Of a DNA stretch of 64,000 nucleotides, positions 1 through 9,911 are shown in pieces. Where the stretch lies: the NCBI GenBank assembly GCA_037178675.1, contig JAYMGJ010000093.1:1-64000 (forward strand). Reading direction: 5' to 3'. Below the pieces are notes generated by a model. The model worked only from the letters and a program-made list of their open reading frames with translations, had not been told where the DNA came from and did not search any database. Each line of letters begins with the position of its first letter. The first letter of the stretch is position 1. The stretch comes from Scleroderma bovista (Eukaryota; Basidiomycota; Agaricomycetes; Boletales; Sclerodermataceae). The translations under genes were made by a program, and so were the position numbers.

Positions 1-1248
1 TACTCCCTACTCCCGCTCCCTCTGAAGCGATGGTACTTGAGGACCAGAACACCCTCCACGGTATATTCGCACAGTATGCCGATTTCACGGAACCAGCTTC
101 GTCTGTATCGCAGATGGGAAAAGTACCGGACCAGACTGTGTCACATGAAGCCACGAGAGGACGACTGGTCCTCGTAGATGATAATACAGGCGAGATAGTC
201 GGAGAGCTCGATCACAAGTTACGGATATATGAAGATTCCTCACTGGGCACTCCAGGAGCAGAAGGTGCTCCTGTAGTCATCGAGATTGCGGGTGATAATG
301 CACAAGAAGTGTTTGCACGCGTGATCCCCTCAGAAGAACGGGACTGGATCACCAACTCGGCGTCACTTGTCAGGTATGTCCTTCTATACACACAGACGGG
401 TGTCTGGATACGGTGTTATGTAGCCGCGTCATTTCTGGAACGACAGAACTTCTCCTGACCACGATCACTTCCGCGGCAGATTACTACATCGCCAACAGCA
501 CGCCACTCGCTTCTGCAAATGGAGCACCGGCACCAGCACCTCCCCGTGCACTGATGTTCCTCACCTCCGAGAACGCACAAAAGGGACTCTCAACAGTCCA
601 TGCACTGAGTGTACAAGCAGCCACGACCAGCTCCAAGACAGTCGGGCTCATCCACAGCATGATCGAACGTGCCGTTCAGAAAACCACGCCTGCACCGGTC
701 CAATCAACTCCTCACCTTTTTCGCCCCATCCTCCTTCATCGTCTGCGTCTGCGACCTCACTCACACCTCCCCTCTCTCCTCGCACGCCATCACCGTTATC
801 GAGTACATTCAGCTACAGCAGGCCCACTAATCCACCGCCGCGCCAGAGCGCGCCGTCCACACCATCGCCACAACCAGCCCCTGTGCCAGGAACATCCGCC
901 AGGGGCTCACCACCTCCGCCGCCACTGCTTGCTACTCTCGGCGGATCTGATACTGGAAACTATGGATTCGTCCGTGAAGCGGATCGTTTCTGTGGGCGGG
1001 GATAATCTCGCCCGGGCTGTCGAACACAAGTGCGTCCTTCGTTCTTTGATGAATAGGTGTATGGTGTTGATGTGTGAATTATGTGGTGCAGATACGGCCC
1101 GGAAGCTGTACGTAGGGCTGGGTTTGTGGTCGGGACAGCAAAGAATATCGTTGCTATTTATATCGACATGAGAGGTTTCGGAAGGCTGGCTATTATTAAG
1201 AGGGTGGGGAAGGAGTATGCCAAGGCGAGGTTGAGCAGTCGCCTGTAA
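1..1248 (+). CDS. Spartin/senescence-domain protein, 3' part (partial at window start)
   Basis: The window opens inside this gene. Three exons are visible: up to 373, 424-1029 and 1092-1248, joined by GT..AG introns of 50 and 62 nt. The conceptual protein contains GRLVLVDDNTGEIVGELD near the start, a SGTTELLLTTITSAADYYI segment after the first intron, and a C-terminus with KRIVSVGGDNLA and, after the second intron, YGPEAVRRAGFVVGTAKNIV. This order is what I know from fungal members of the spartin/plant-senescence family (PF06911-like), which act in membrane or lipid-droplet association in other eukaryotes; the role here is inferred. Between about 700 and 930 the frame stays open, but a proline/serine-rich linker reads better in a different frame (see findings). 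The stop is at 1246-1248. The true start lies upstream of the window or in the first 30 bases. Confidence 0.75.
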
Positions 1249-1445
1249 GTGGATGGCAGATGTACCCTGCGCCTATTGGAGTGGTATGCAACGGTTGGAG
1301 CATTTTATGCCCATCCCTACATGACTACCTTTCAGTTGTATTTTCTGGTTGGACGCTATACTATATGGAGGGACTTTTGTTTCGTCCGATCTCACTCAAT
1401 CTGTGCCACTCGTCGGATACCCTCAGCGGTATGGCAAGAGAGGAT

Positions 1446-1469
1446 CCACACTGGCTAGTACCAGTGTGG
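1446..1469. repeat. Perfect 9-bp hairpin
   Basis: ccacactgg (1446-1454) and ccagtgtgg (1461-1469) are exact reverse complements separated by six bases. Confidence 0.6.
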
Positions 1470-1723
1470 TGCTGCACGGGGACGAGAAAAGTGCTGGCGT
1501 GCTCCTGAAAGGGACATTCTCGCCCGGCTGGCCTGTGGGAACAGCCTCGAGTGCTGTTGGCTTCGCTGACAAAGAAGCCTCCTTGTCCCCACCCGCTTTC
1601 ACCCAGTTTTTCAGACCATCCTTGTGTTGGGTCGCTGCCAGCTCACACGCTTCGGCCTACTCCCCTCGTATGTGGTAGATGGTAATTCACCTAAACAGCC
1701 CTGGAAGGGCGGCGGTCGGGGTA

Positions 1724-1768
1724 GCGGTTTAAGTCCCCTGACGAGAGCTTTCGCAGGCTCGAAACCGC
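1724..1768. repeat. Stem-loop with 7-bp outer stem
   Basis: gcggttt (1724-1730) pairs with aaaccgc (1762-1768), and cgag (1742-1745) pairs with ctcg (1758-1761) inside it. It resembles no complete tRNA cloverleaf. Confidence 0.4.
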
Positions 1769-1879
1769 ACACCCTAACCCGCCCCTTTACCTGTCCCTGT
1801 GTGTACTGTACGCGGCCTCGATCTTAGGAGAGGCGCGTCCGACGGACACGACAAACAGATTGACCGCCCGGGATACCTC

Positions 1880-1940
1880 TCTTCGCACACAGATTATAGA
1901 CTACCCCCCTTCGGGGGTAGTCTGGGCAACTATGCGAAGA
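1880..1940. ncRNA. Candidate structured RNA hairpin (two-part stem)
   Basis: An 11-bp perfect stem (agactaccccc 1898-1908 with gggggtagtct 1913-1923, loop CTTC) sits inside a second perfect 8-bp stem (tcttcgca 1880-1887 with tgcgaaga 1933-1940), with an internal loop of 10 and 9 nt. Stem, internal loop, stem is the layout of an H/ACA snoRNA hairpin, and the bases just after it (AGATAA) fit the box H pattern ANANNA. I could not identify a convincing second hairpin or ACA box, so the class is a guess. Transcription on either strand is possible. Confidence 0.3.
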
Positions 1941-2073
1941 TAAATCAACACCTTATGGAGAAGGAACCGAACGATGACTGAAAACGCGTCTGTCAAGCAC
2001 AATGGTCATTGATTTCAGCAGTCGCGTGGCAAGGCATCTTACGTAAAGTCTACCGTAGGGCTTGGCCTTGAGG

Positions 2074-2081
2074 ACTATAAA
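2074..2081 (+). promoter_or_regulatory. TATA-like element upstream of HET gene
   Basis: The string ctataaa occurs about 225 bp upstream of the chosen HET start codon. It is the only TATA-like element I see between the two genes. Confidence 0.3.
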
Positions 2082-2304
2082 TGCTGATTCGAAAAAAAGA
2101 CATCTTACTTGATAATATGCCGTTGAGCGCTCAGTTGCTGGCTGTGTTAAGTACGGGCCGCAGCCTCATAAGCTCCGGGAAAAAAAGATGCTAACCAACC
2201 AAAGAGAACGACCTAGTTGTATCACCATATTTTCAACAATTCATTTAGAGGAGGTATGGATACCATCTACAGCTGATGCCAAGATTGACATGCACTTGTG
2301 CAGC

Positions 2305-4630
2305 ATGCGTTTGATCAATGTAAAAGCGTTTCTTGAAAGGGGGGTATTGATTAGAGAGGGAAAGAGACTTGACCGTCGAGCCAAAGTCCTCGAGTTTGGT
2401 GATGACGAAGTAACAGATTACGCGATCCTATCCCATCGGTGGACCGAGCAAGAAGTGGATTATAACGAGGTAGTCGGGCTCGCGAAGATGGACAAGGAGG
2501 AGAGAACTGAAATTCGCCAGCGTGGTGGCTATCAAAAGATCCTCCAGAGCTGCGAGCAGGCGAAGAAGGACGGGTACAAGTGGTTGTGGGTTGACACTTG
2601 CTGTATCGACAAGCGAAGCAGCGCAGAGCTATCGGAGGCTATCAATTCCATGTACCGGTGGTACGAAAACTCAAGGATATGTTATGCGTACCTCCACGAC
2701 CTTCACGGTCCCTTTCCCATTGTGATGGATGATGGAAGGTATCCCGAGTCAAAGGGCTGGCCAGAGTGGTTCTCGCGTGGGTGGACACTGCAAGAGATGA
2801 TAGCGCCGAATAATGTCCAGTTCTTCAACAGGGATTGGCGTCCCATCGGTGACAAGAGGTCACTTTCACCTATCTTGGAAAAGATCACTCGAGTTCCACA
2901 GCACATACTGAAGGAAGGACTTTCCTCAAACCGTCCGTGCGTTGCCCAAATCATGTCATGGGCTGCTAATCGGACGACGACTCGAGTGGAGGACAGGGCT
3001 TATTCGCTGATGGGTCTGCTGGACGTGAACATGCCGATGTTGTATGGGGAGGGGAAGAAGGCCTTTCAGCGTCTTCAGCTGGAAATCATTCGCACGTTGA
3101 ACGACCACAGCGTCTTTGCGTGGGGTTGCAACTCAAATGTGCGGACTGGCAGCATCCTTGCGGATGACCCGAGCTTCTTCGAGGATTGCGATAAGATCAA
3201 ACTCATGAATCGAGATGAATGCGTCGAACATCTCAAACATGATATCCCAGAAGAAGAACTCCCACAGGTTGGGGATGATCGACTTAGCACATTCCCGATC
3301 ACGAATCGCGGCATCCAAATCTGGCTGTTCCTCCGTCCCCGTGTTGGCTCTGACTCAGTCTTCGAAGCCCTGCTGCCATGTCGCTCTCATCCATCGGATC
3401 CACCAGTGGCCATCGATTTGGTTTGTTGGGAATCCAATTACTATCGATACCCAAGGTCTCTACGTCATGAAGGGGGGGCTCTAGAATTGCGTCGCGTCTT
3501 TCTCGGATACCAAACGCCGCGTCGCAACTCATTCGAAATCGATGACAGTGCGATCACCGAGAATGGCTTCACCTGCAGTAATAGTGTCACAGGAAACGTG
3601 CTCACTTTGAGCAGCACCGATCTTGACATCAAAATCTATTCCGAGGGTCAAGGGAATCGTTTCGCAGTGGGCTTTGGACACTGGTTCGGCCAGGACTGGA
3701 TACATGTCGATTGCGAGGAACCTGGAGCAATTGTTTTGATCCCCTATGACTTAATGCTGAAGAGAGCGCCAGAGTGTGCACAGTCCATGAATAAAGCACG
3801 CTCTGGAGCTGCAAGCTGTCGGGTCTGCATTATGGAAACCCCTCTCCCTCAATCAACCTGGATCCTGCAGACTTCTTGCGTCATCTGGAACAGTTCAAGA
3901 ATGTGTGGAGTTAAGCTTGAATTATTTCAGGATCCCGCATTCGGTAATGTATCGGGTGAATGGACAGGCTTCGATGTTGATGTAAGTAGATTCTTTTTTG
4001 TGCACCTACATTACTATCTCATTAAGATTGATATTGCGAATAGGGAACAGACGATCACGACCGTGACTGGCGGGGTCTTATGATACGCCATTGTCCGAGT
4101 AAGCAGCATAGCTGCGAGTTACTTGTGGATGGGGTCTCCATGAAGTTCTCATACACACCCAATGATATAAATGTGAGTACACATAGCTTTTAAACACTGT
4201 TTGAGTCTGAGGAGAACAGCTGGGAGACTATGGTCACTTTACGGACTCCGAGGACTTCTGCTGCGAAGGAAACCTCTTTACTGACCTCAAGTCACTTTCT
4301 TTAAAGGCAAACATCACTCCTAGGTACCACCAAATATCTGAAAGGGGTGGGCACCACAGAGAGAGCGGCGTTGTGACGGCATGCCACTACCCTGATGGTT
4401 TTACCAAACTATACAAACCACTTGGCCTGTCGCTTCCGAGTAACGATGACTTGAAATCATTATTGGTTTCCCTCGCTACTCGACTCACCAACAGATATCT
4501 CATCACTAGGGTCATACAGTGTCCCCCTGACCCACGCCAGCCTGGTTCGGGCATCAGAACACGTTGGTACAACATTGCAAAGCCATTCGTTTGGCACCGA
4601 AATCAAGGCGTTGGCCCCGTGGTGGGGTGA
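2305..4630 (+). CDS. HET-domain (heterokaryon incompatibility-type) protein
   Basis: Three exons are read: 2305-3981, 4044-4172 and 4220-4630 (introns 62 and 47 nt, GT..AG, all in phase), giving about 738 residues. I start at the Met of MRLINVKAFL because basidiomycete HET proteins usually begin this way; an in-frame Met exists at 2188. HET-domain landmarks are in the canonical order: DYAILSHRW (residues 38-46), WVDTCCIDK (95-103), WFSRGWTLQE (155-164), then a VEDRAYSLMGLLDVNMPMLYGEG block. In ascomycetes HET domains trigger cell death on allorecognition; in Agaricomycetes the family is large and mostly uncharacterised, so the role here is inferred. No NACHT, WD40 or ankyrin repeats follow. 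The C-terminal ~300 residues match nothing I know. Joining across both introns adds about 180 residues beyond the first exon, which supports the model. Confidence 0.85.
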
Positions 4631-4978
4631 GCGGTGGGGTGAATCTCAGGGTTGCCAAGCCAGTGTTAATGGCATAGGTGAGGTGGAGCTGTGAGGCGCC
4701 GTTTTTTCATCCGTTGTTCTATGGGTAGTAGATTTGGCGGTCCATCTATGGATTACATGCATATCATATCCACCAAGGATATGCATGCTAGTACTTACAA
4801 CACTCAACCACTCTTTTTGTTCCCCATTTCATATTCACATACATCTCACGACTCAATCGACTGAGGCACAGAGATAACCTGACAGAATGATGCTGTATTC
4901 TCGACCCAGAACAAAACTCACTTGGTCACTTACCTACAAGACTCCACCAGCACAGTGGAGTCCCAGTGTGAGTACAGA
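4631..4978. other. Intergenic, with 10-bp inverted repeat
   Basis: No gene is seen. The stretch contains an inverted repeat, catgcatatc (4756-4765) and gatatgcatg (4778-4787), which could act as a 3'-end structure for the HET gene. The outer satellite element begins directly after it. Confidence 0.5.
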
Positions 4979-4986
4979 GTATTGCG

Positions 4987-5195
4987 AGCCCATGTACCTG
5001 GTTAGGCCATATTTTACGGCCAGCTGGGGTTGACAATCGGCCATATCTTATGGGCCAGCGGGGGTCAGGCCGGACTACAGGGTGTTGCCATGATATATGG
5101 CCTGGCCTGTGTGTGAAATTGTCACCATAATATATGGTCCAGCCTGGGGGTGGGTTGTCACCATAATAAGGGTCGGGCCAGGATGCAGGTATCAC
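4987..5195. repeat. Satellite A, left arm tip (35-bp units)
   Basis: Units of the type tcaccataatatatggtc..gcctgggtgtgggtg repeat with a ~35-bp period. The segment is the outer tip of the left arm and is cut by the hAT insertion at 5196. Confidence 0.7.
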
Positions 5196-8100
5196 TAGGG
5201 TTCGTCACGGGTATACCCATGGGTGGGAATAGCTCAACCCGTACCCACACCCGCACTACATACCCACACCCGCCAAGCGGGTACGGGTATGGTCAACGGG
5301 TATCACGGGTACCATACCCGTTGGCATACCCACAATGGGTATGAACGAGTATACCCGCGGGTCTGAGTACAATGTAGGTACAGTCTGGGCAAAGCATAGA
5401 TACATGTGCAATGTAGATGTAGGTGTACTACTAACTAATCTAAGTTCGTGCCACCCTCAGTCTCATCTTCATCATCGACTTCTGGTAGCGCGCCAACCTT
5501 GAGGACGTCTTCATTCTTGACAAGCCCAAGGTGGCTCCATGCACCGAGGCATAGCAATGCCCTGGTTGAATCAACAGACAGACGAGAGCGAACATGTGAA
5601 AGAAGTAGCCGGCCACGGCTAAAGAGGCGCTCAACATTGATTGAAGTAGCTAGCGGAGATGTCAGTAAAAGAAATAATGCGAGGCCAACTGTGCAGTGCA
5701 CACCTGGGACAGAAAGGTAATTGAGTGCCATCCTCGAAAGGCAAGGATATGTGGCACGGTGCTCATGCCACCATGCAATGGCATCTGTGACGTGCTCAAC
5801 GTCAGTGGTAAGGTAGCGGTCGAGCTCCGTATGATGATCGGAGGATCGGGGAGGAGGTAAAGCATCAAGACGGTCGAACATGTTGGGCACAGCAGCACTC
5901 TGCATGGCATCTGTTGAAGTGCCAGCGTCCAGTATCTCGACATCAGAGTCTTCTTCGGGCACAGAATATGACTGCTCAAAGGTATCGCGTACGAGTTTTT
6001 CTGTATTCCTGATCCAGGTGGGCAATCGGTGAGTGTTCTTGAAGTATGTTAATTTGTAGCGTGGGTGAAGAACTAGTATAATGTATGAATGTCCGAGACC
6101 AGATTCAGAAAACAAAGGATAACTTACCCATCGCGATGCGGTAAAGCACTGACTTGTCTGTTGATGAGTAGTAACGACTTAATGTTTTCTGTGCAAGCTC
6201 CATGGAAGCACGGATTGGGGCAGAATAAGATTGACTGTGAGCATAGCCGGTAAATTCCCTGTCCATGAGATCCATGGCAGGGATGACGGATGCGAGATTG
6301 GGGATGCAAACTGGTTGTTCTTTCGTAGCTTTCGTTGGGATGTATGTACTGCCGCGCGAGAAGTAGAGCGTAGCGTCTTTGAGAATCTGCAAACGTGTCA
6401 TTTGTTTGTTTGTTTGACGGAACACATGACCAACATGCGGCCACTACTGACCTTCAAAACATCGCGCAGCTCCCCCAGCACTTCCCACTCATGGTCACTC
6501 AACTCAAACGCCCTCAACCCCAAGTCCCTACGCTGGGTAACTCCATCCACTGCATCCCGGTAGTCAACGCCAACATCAACCATATCGCAACACGAATTCC
6601 AGCGAGTGGAAACATCACGCGGTATCAGGCGGGGCTCCAGCTCAAGATCGCGGCAGATTTCTCTCCAAGCAGGGAGAACAATGGTCGTCGAATGAACAAC
6701 CTTGAAGGCCAGCTTGCGCAGCTGTTCCAGGCAATTAACAGCTTGTCTCAGGTAAGTGTTTTCGCTCACCTTGCCAACTGCTAATCTGATCGGACGAATC
6801 GATGCCTGTAGCTGACGCCGCTCAACATCACTCAATGCTTCAACTTCATCCACCCATCCTTCAGCATTGTCATTCTCGACTGCCTGTCCATCAACTTCAC
6901 CGCTTGTCTGAGCAATCATTGTCGCATCCTCTTCCTCCAACTCTGTCTCAAGCTCAGCCAGTTCAACGTCCCCCAAATCTTTTTTCTTTGGATCAAACAG
7001 CCGCATCAGCGACTTGGCCACAAGGTTCGTTATATGCAAGAAGCAGCGCAATCGTGCGGTTGCCCCATTAAAGCTGGGTACCTTTTCTTCCAGCTTGCGG
7101 ACCATCACATCGTTGTTTGATGCGTTATCGCATGTCACGGCGAGTATCTACTGTTGTTAGTCGAAGGTAAGTCATCAAGCTTATAATATGTACCTTATTT
7201 GATATGTTAAACTCATCCAGAACCTGAGCAAAGACGTTTGCAAGTTCGTCCCCTGTGTGGGACTGTAATCCAATTGTCATCAGTCTTATTACATGATAGG
7301 TAAGTTATTCTTACCCTAGCAACTTCGACAATATCTAACGGAATGCTCTGCAGTGAGCCATTATTTTCAAAGTGGACGCCAAATGCTATATATGCATGAT
7401 GGTTGGGTGATGTCCACCCATCTGTCGTGAAATTGAGTTTTCCTGGGTACTCCTAGTAAGTTTTTCAGTGTCATCACACTGTCAGTCCTCAAAGATACTG
7501 ACCATCATCATTGTAGCCATCCGCTTCCGTGTTTGAATGAAGACCGCATGAACGTCTCGAGCAATTGTGCTCACAGATGGTAAGTAGTATGCTGGTCTAC
7601 CTGTCTTCATCAAGCACTGAAAAGCACGGTCTTCGACAATATGAAATGGCCGCAGGCTTTTGGCCACCCAGCGTACAATTTCTGCCCTTCATAGGTGCTC
7701 CATGTCAGTCAATACACTTGTAGGTTGGCCGGCAATGTTACCTGGTTTCTGCGGGCGTGTGTGGTCGAGTGGAGTGAGTAGGCTTTCCCTTTCCCTTCCT
7801 TTCAAAAGCCTCCGTAATTGACCCGTTGTGCAGAATCCCGTTGACAATCTTTGTTTGGACATCATTAACATCCTTTGCATCGTCAGCGGTGTTCATCACG
7901 TCTTCACCCCAGCAGCTCTTGACATGCTTGCGCAGGTTACTTGTAGACTTGGAATCTTTGGTGTCGAGAAACCTCCGGATCTTGACACTGCAACGAAGCC
8001 CGCGGCAGCGGAATTGATGCGCATGGCGCCCATCACTATAAATCACTTCGGCCTTAAAAAATGTATAAACCGGTGAGGACCACTCCTTCAGCATACGCTC

Positions 8101-8776
8101 TACAAAATAAATTAGAAATAATGTGAATTTACAGATCCTTGAACGTACCCAACTCATCTTCGGGGCTCTCTGCTGGTTCAGCTGCAGGGCTCGAGTTGCG
8201 TGTGGACTCTTCATGGATCGGGACATCCTCGTCAACATTGGTCGTTGCACGTGCCTTCTTTCCGACTACATCACCACTATCAGTGTTCTTACGCTTTGTT
8301 GGTAGCTTCGTGGAGGCAACCTCTGGAGTCTCCCTTTCGTTGGGAGTGTCTGCATTGCTGTCTGGTGGTTTATTCAGCAATGCATGCCTCTCCTCAACAG
8401 CTGCTTTGGCTTTCTCGGTCAATTTTTGGCACCCGTTTGCTTGTTGTGGTGGACATGGTGGGGAATATGGCTGTGTAAGACAAATTTCACTTTCTCATTC
8501 AGTAATGCCACAGTCTGTCACCGGAGTTTGGAAGCTTGACATTTGTCCATTGCAAGTTAGTTCGTGTACTTGGAAATTTGAAATACACTGCTTGGTCTGA
8601 CATACCCAGGTACCCGCACACCTGCATACCCGTGGTAAAACCCACAGCGCGGGTACGGGTATGGGTACCAAATTTCACGGGTGGCTAGATTGGCAACCTG
8701 TACCCGTATCCGTGTGGTACCCGTACCCGCATACCCGTGCGGGTCAGCCATACCCGTGACAAACCCTAGGTATCAC
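5188..8776. mobile_element. hAT DNA transposon with 8-bp target duplication
   Basis: The element runs from 5196 to 8768 (3573 bp). Direct repeats ggtatcac lie at 5188-5195 and 8769-8776. The terminal inverted repeats begin TAGGGTT(C/T)GTCACGGGTAT at both ends, and the subterminal ~150 bp at each side are full of acccgtaccc/gggtacgggt motifs, a common site type for hAT transposase binding. The reverse complement of 40311-40358 reads caggatgcaggtatcaccat without interruption, which is the empty site in the opposite arm of the outer element. Confidence 0.9.
5435..8470 (-). CDS. hAT-family transposase (zinc finger, RNase H-like, hATC)
   Basis: The coding parts lie on the minus strand in several exons between about 8470 and 5435. 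In order: a low-complexity N-terminus (8129-8470); a C2HC zinc finger (about 8007-7912) with the CxxxxC..STSNLRKHVKSCW arrangement typical of basidiomycete hATs; a catalytic-domain segment with FTTDGWTSP (Asp codon at 7420-7422); TCDNASNNDVM (second Asp near 7127) followed by RCFLHITNLVAKS; and a C-terminal hATC dimerisation region (6115-5435) containing YPCLSRMALNYLSVP and INVERLFSRGR. The protein would bind its terminal repeats and excise the element. Each long open segment is joined to the next by plausible GT..AG introns, but I could not verify every junction; the start codon is uncertain. The key motifs are intact, so the gene may still be functional. Confidence 0.8.
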
Positions 8777-9360
8777 CATAGTGTATGGTCCGGCCAGGGT
8801 GTGTAGTTTAACCATAGTATACAGTCTGGCCTGGGTGTGGGTGTCACCATAGTTTATGGTCGGGCCAGGGTACCAGTGTCACCATCATATAGGGCCTGGC
8901 CTGGGTGCAGGTGTCACCATAGTTTACAGTCAGGCCAGGGTACTGGTGTCACCATAATATACAGTCCAGCCTCAGTGTAGGTGTCACCATAGTTTATGGT
9001 CGGGCCAGGGTACTGGTGTCACCATAGTGTATGGTCCAGCCAGGGTACCAGTGTCACCGTAATATACAGTCTGGCCTGGGTGTGGGTGTCACCATAATGT
9101 ATGGTCGGGCCAGGGTACCAGTGTCACCGTAATATATAATCCGGCCTGGGTGTGGGTGTCACCATAGTTTATGGTTGGGCCAGGGTACTGGTGTCACCAT
9201 AATATACAGTCCGGCCTCAGTGTAGGTGTCACCATAGTTTATGGTCGGGCCAGGGTACCAGTGTCACCATAGTGTACGGTCCGGCCAGGGTACCAGTGTC
9301 ACTGTAATATACACTCTGGCCTGGGTGTGGGTATCACCATAGTTTATGGTTGGGCCAGGG
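8777..9360. repeat. Satellite A array (35-bp units)
   Basis: About 16 units alternate between a gtttatggtcgggccagggtac type and a atatacagtccggcctgggtg type, so a 70-bp dimer structure is visible. Each unit contains an imperfect dyad accata..tatggt. The array continues from 4987-5195 across the hAT insertion and is cut at 9361 by the KDZ element. Confidence 0.85.
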
Positions 9361-9911
9361 TCACCCTTGGCAGCAGTTTTTTTGTGTTCCCACGGTCTTT
9401 AGATATAATTATTGTGTATGTAACAATGTATCTAATAGATCACCTTCCCTGTGGGAGGTTCCTACCAATTCCCGCAAAGGTTGTGAATCCACTGTGAGCT
9501 CTTGACGACGGTCCATTACACTACAACAACATCGCGATGAAGGTGCGCCGAGCGTGTTACGTCCCTCCTGTGAGGTTCTGCGAGTAGATCAACATCGTCA
9601 GAGGGTTTCCTGAGCACGTTACATCCCTCCCGCGAGGTTCTTGCTGGTTCATCCGGCAAGAGTTGCGATGTTGTAGGTAGCATTATCTGATGTTTGACGA
9701 TCTCCAGGGCTTTTTTATAGGCATCTGTCAGAGGTACTCCCAAGGGTTTTGTTCCACAAATTTCCGAATTCACCACATAACCGCCATTATATTTAGCGCT
9801 GAAAAACAGATTGTATTGGGGTATATAGGGCGCTCAAACGAGCGTTGACAAGCAATACAAAACTACGCGACATTATGACAAGCAAGAACGAGCAATGTAT
9901 CAACAGGAATG
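9361..9911. other. KDZ left subterminal region
   Basis: This stretch holds the left terminal inverted repeat and several near-repeats of the form gttacgtccctcc..gaggttct (9556-9580 and 9619-9643). No protein is recognised. Confidence 0.5.

Larger units (their letters stand above)
1249..2304. other. Non-coding stretch between spartin and HET genes, hairpin-rich
   Basis: No convincing protein is encoded here; the short open frames in all three frames have no recognisable motif. The stretch carries several strong inverted repeats, listed separately, and a TATA-like element just upstream of the HET gene. It could be 3' UTR plus promoter, or it could hold an unannotated structured RNA. Confidence 0.5.

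Noticed and set aside
1724..1768. Possible tRNA (TCGA-containing stem)
   Set aside because: No acceptor stem or complete cloverleaf can be drawn on either strand.
8777..9360. CRISPR-like array (regular ~35-bp repeats)
   Set aside because: There are no unique spacers; the units are contiguous tandem copies, and the sequence is clearly eukaryotic.
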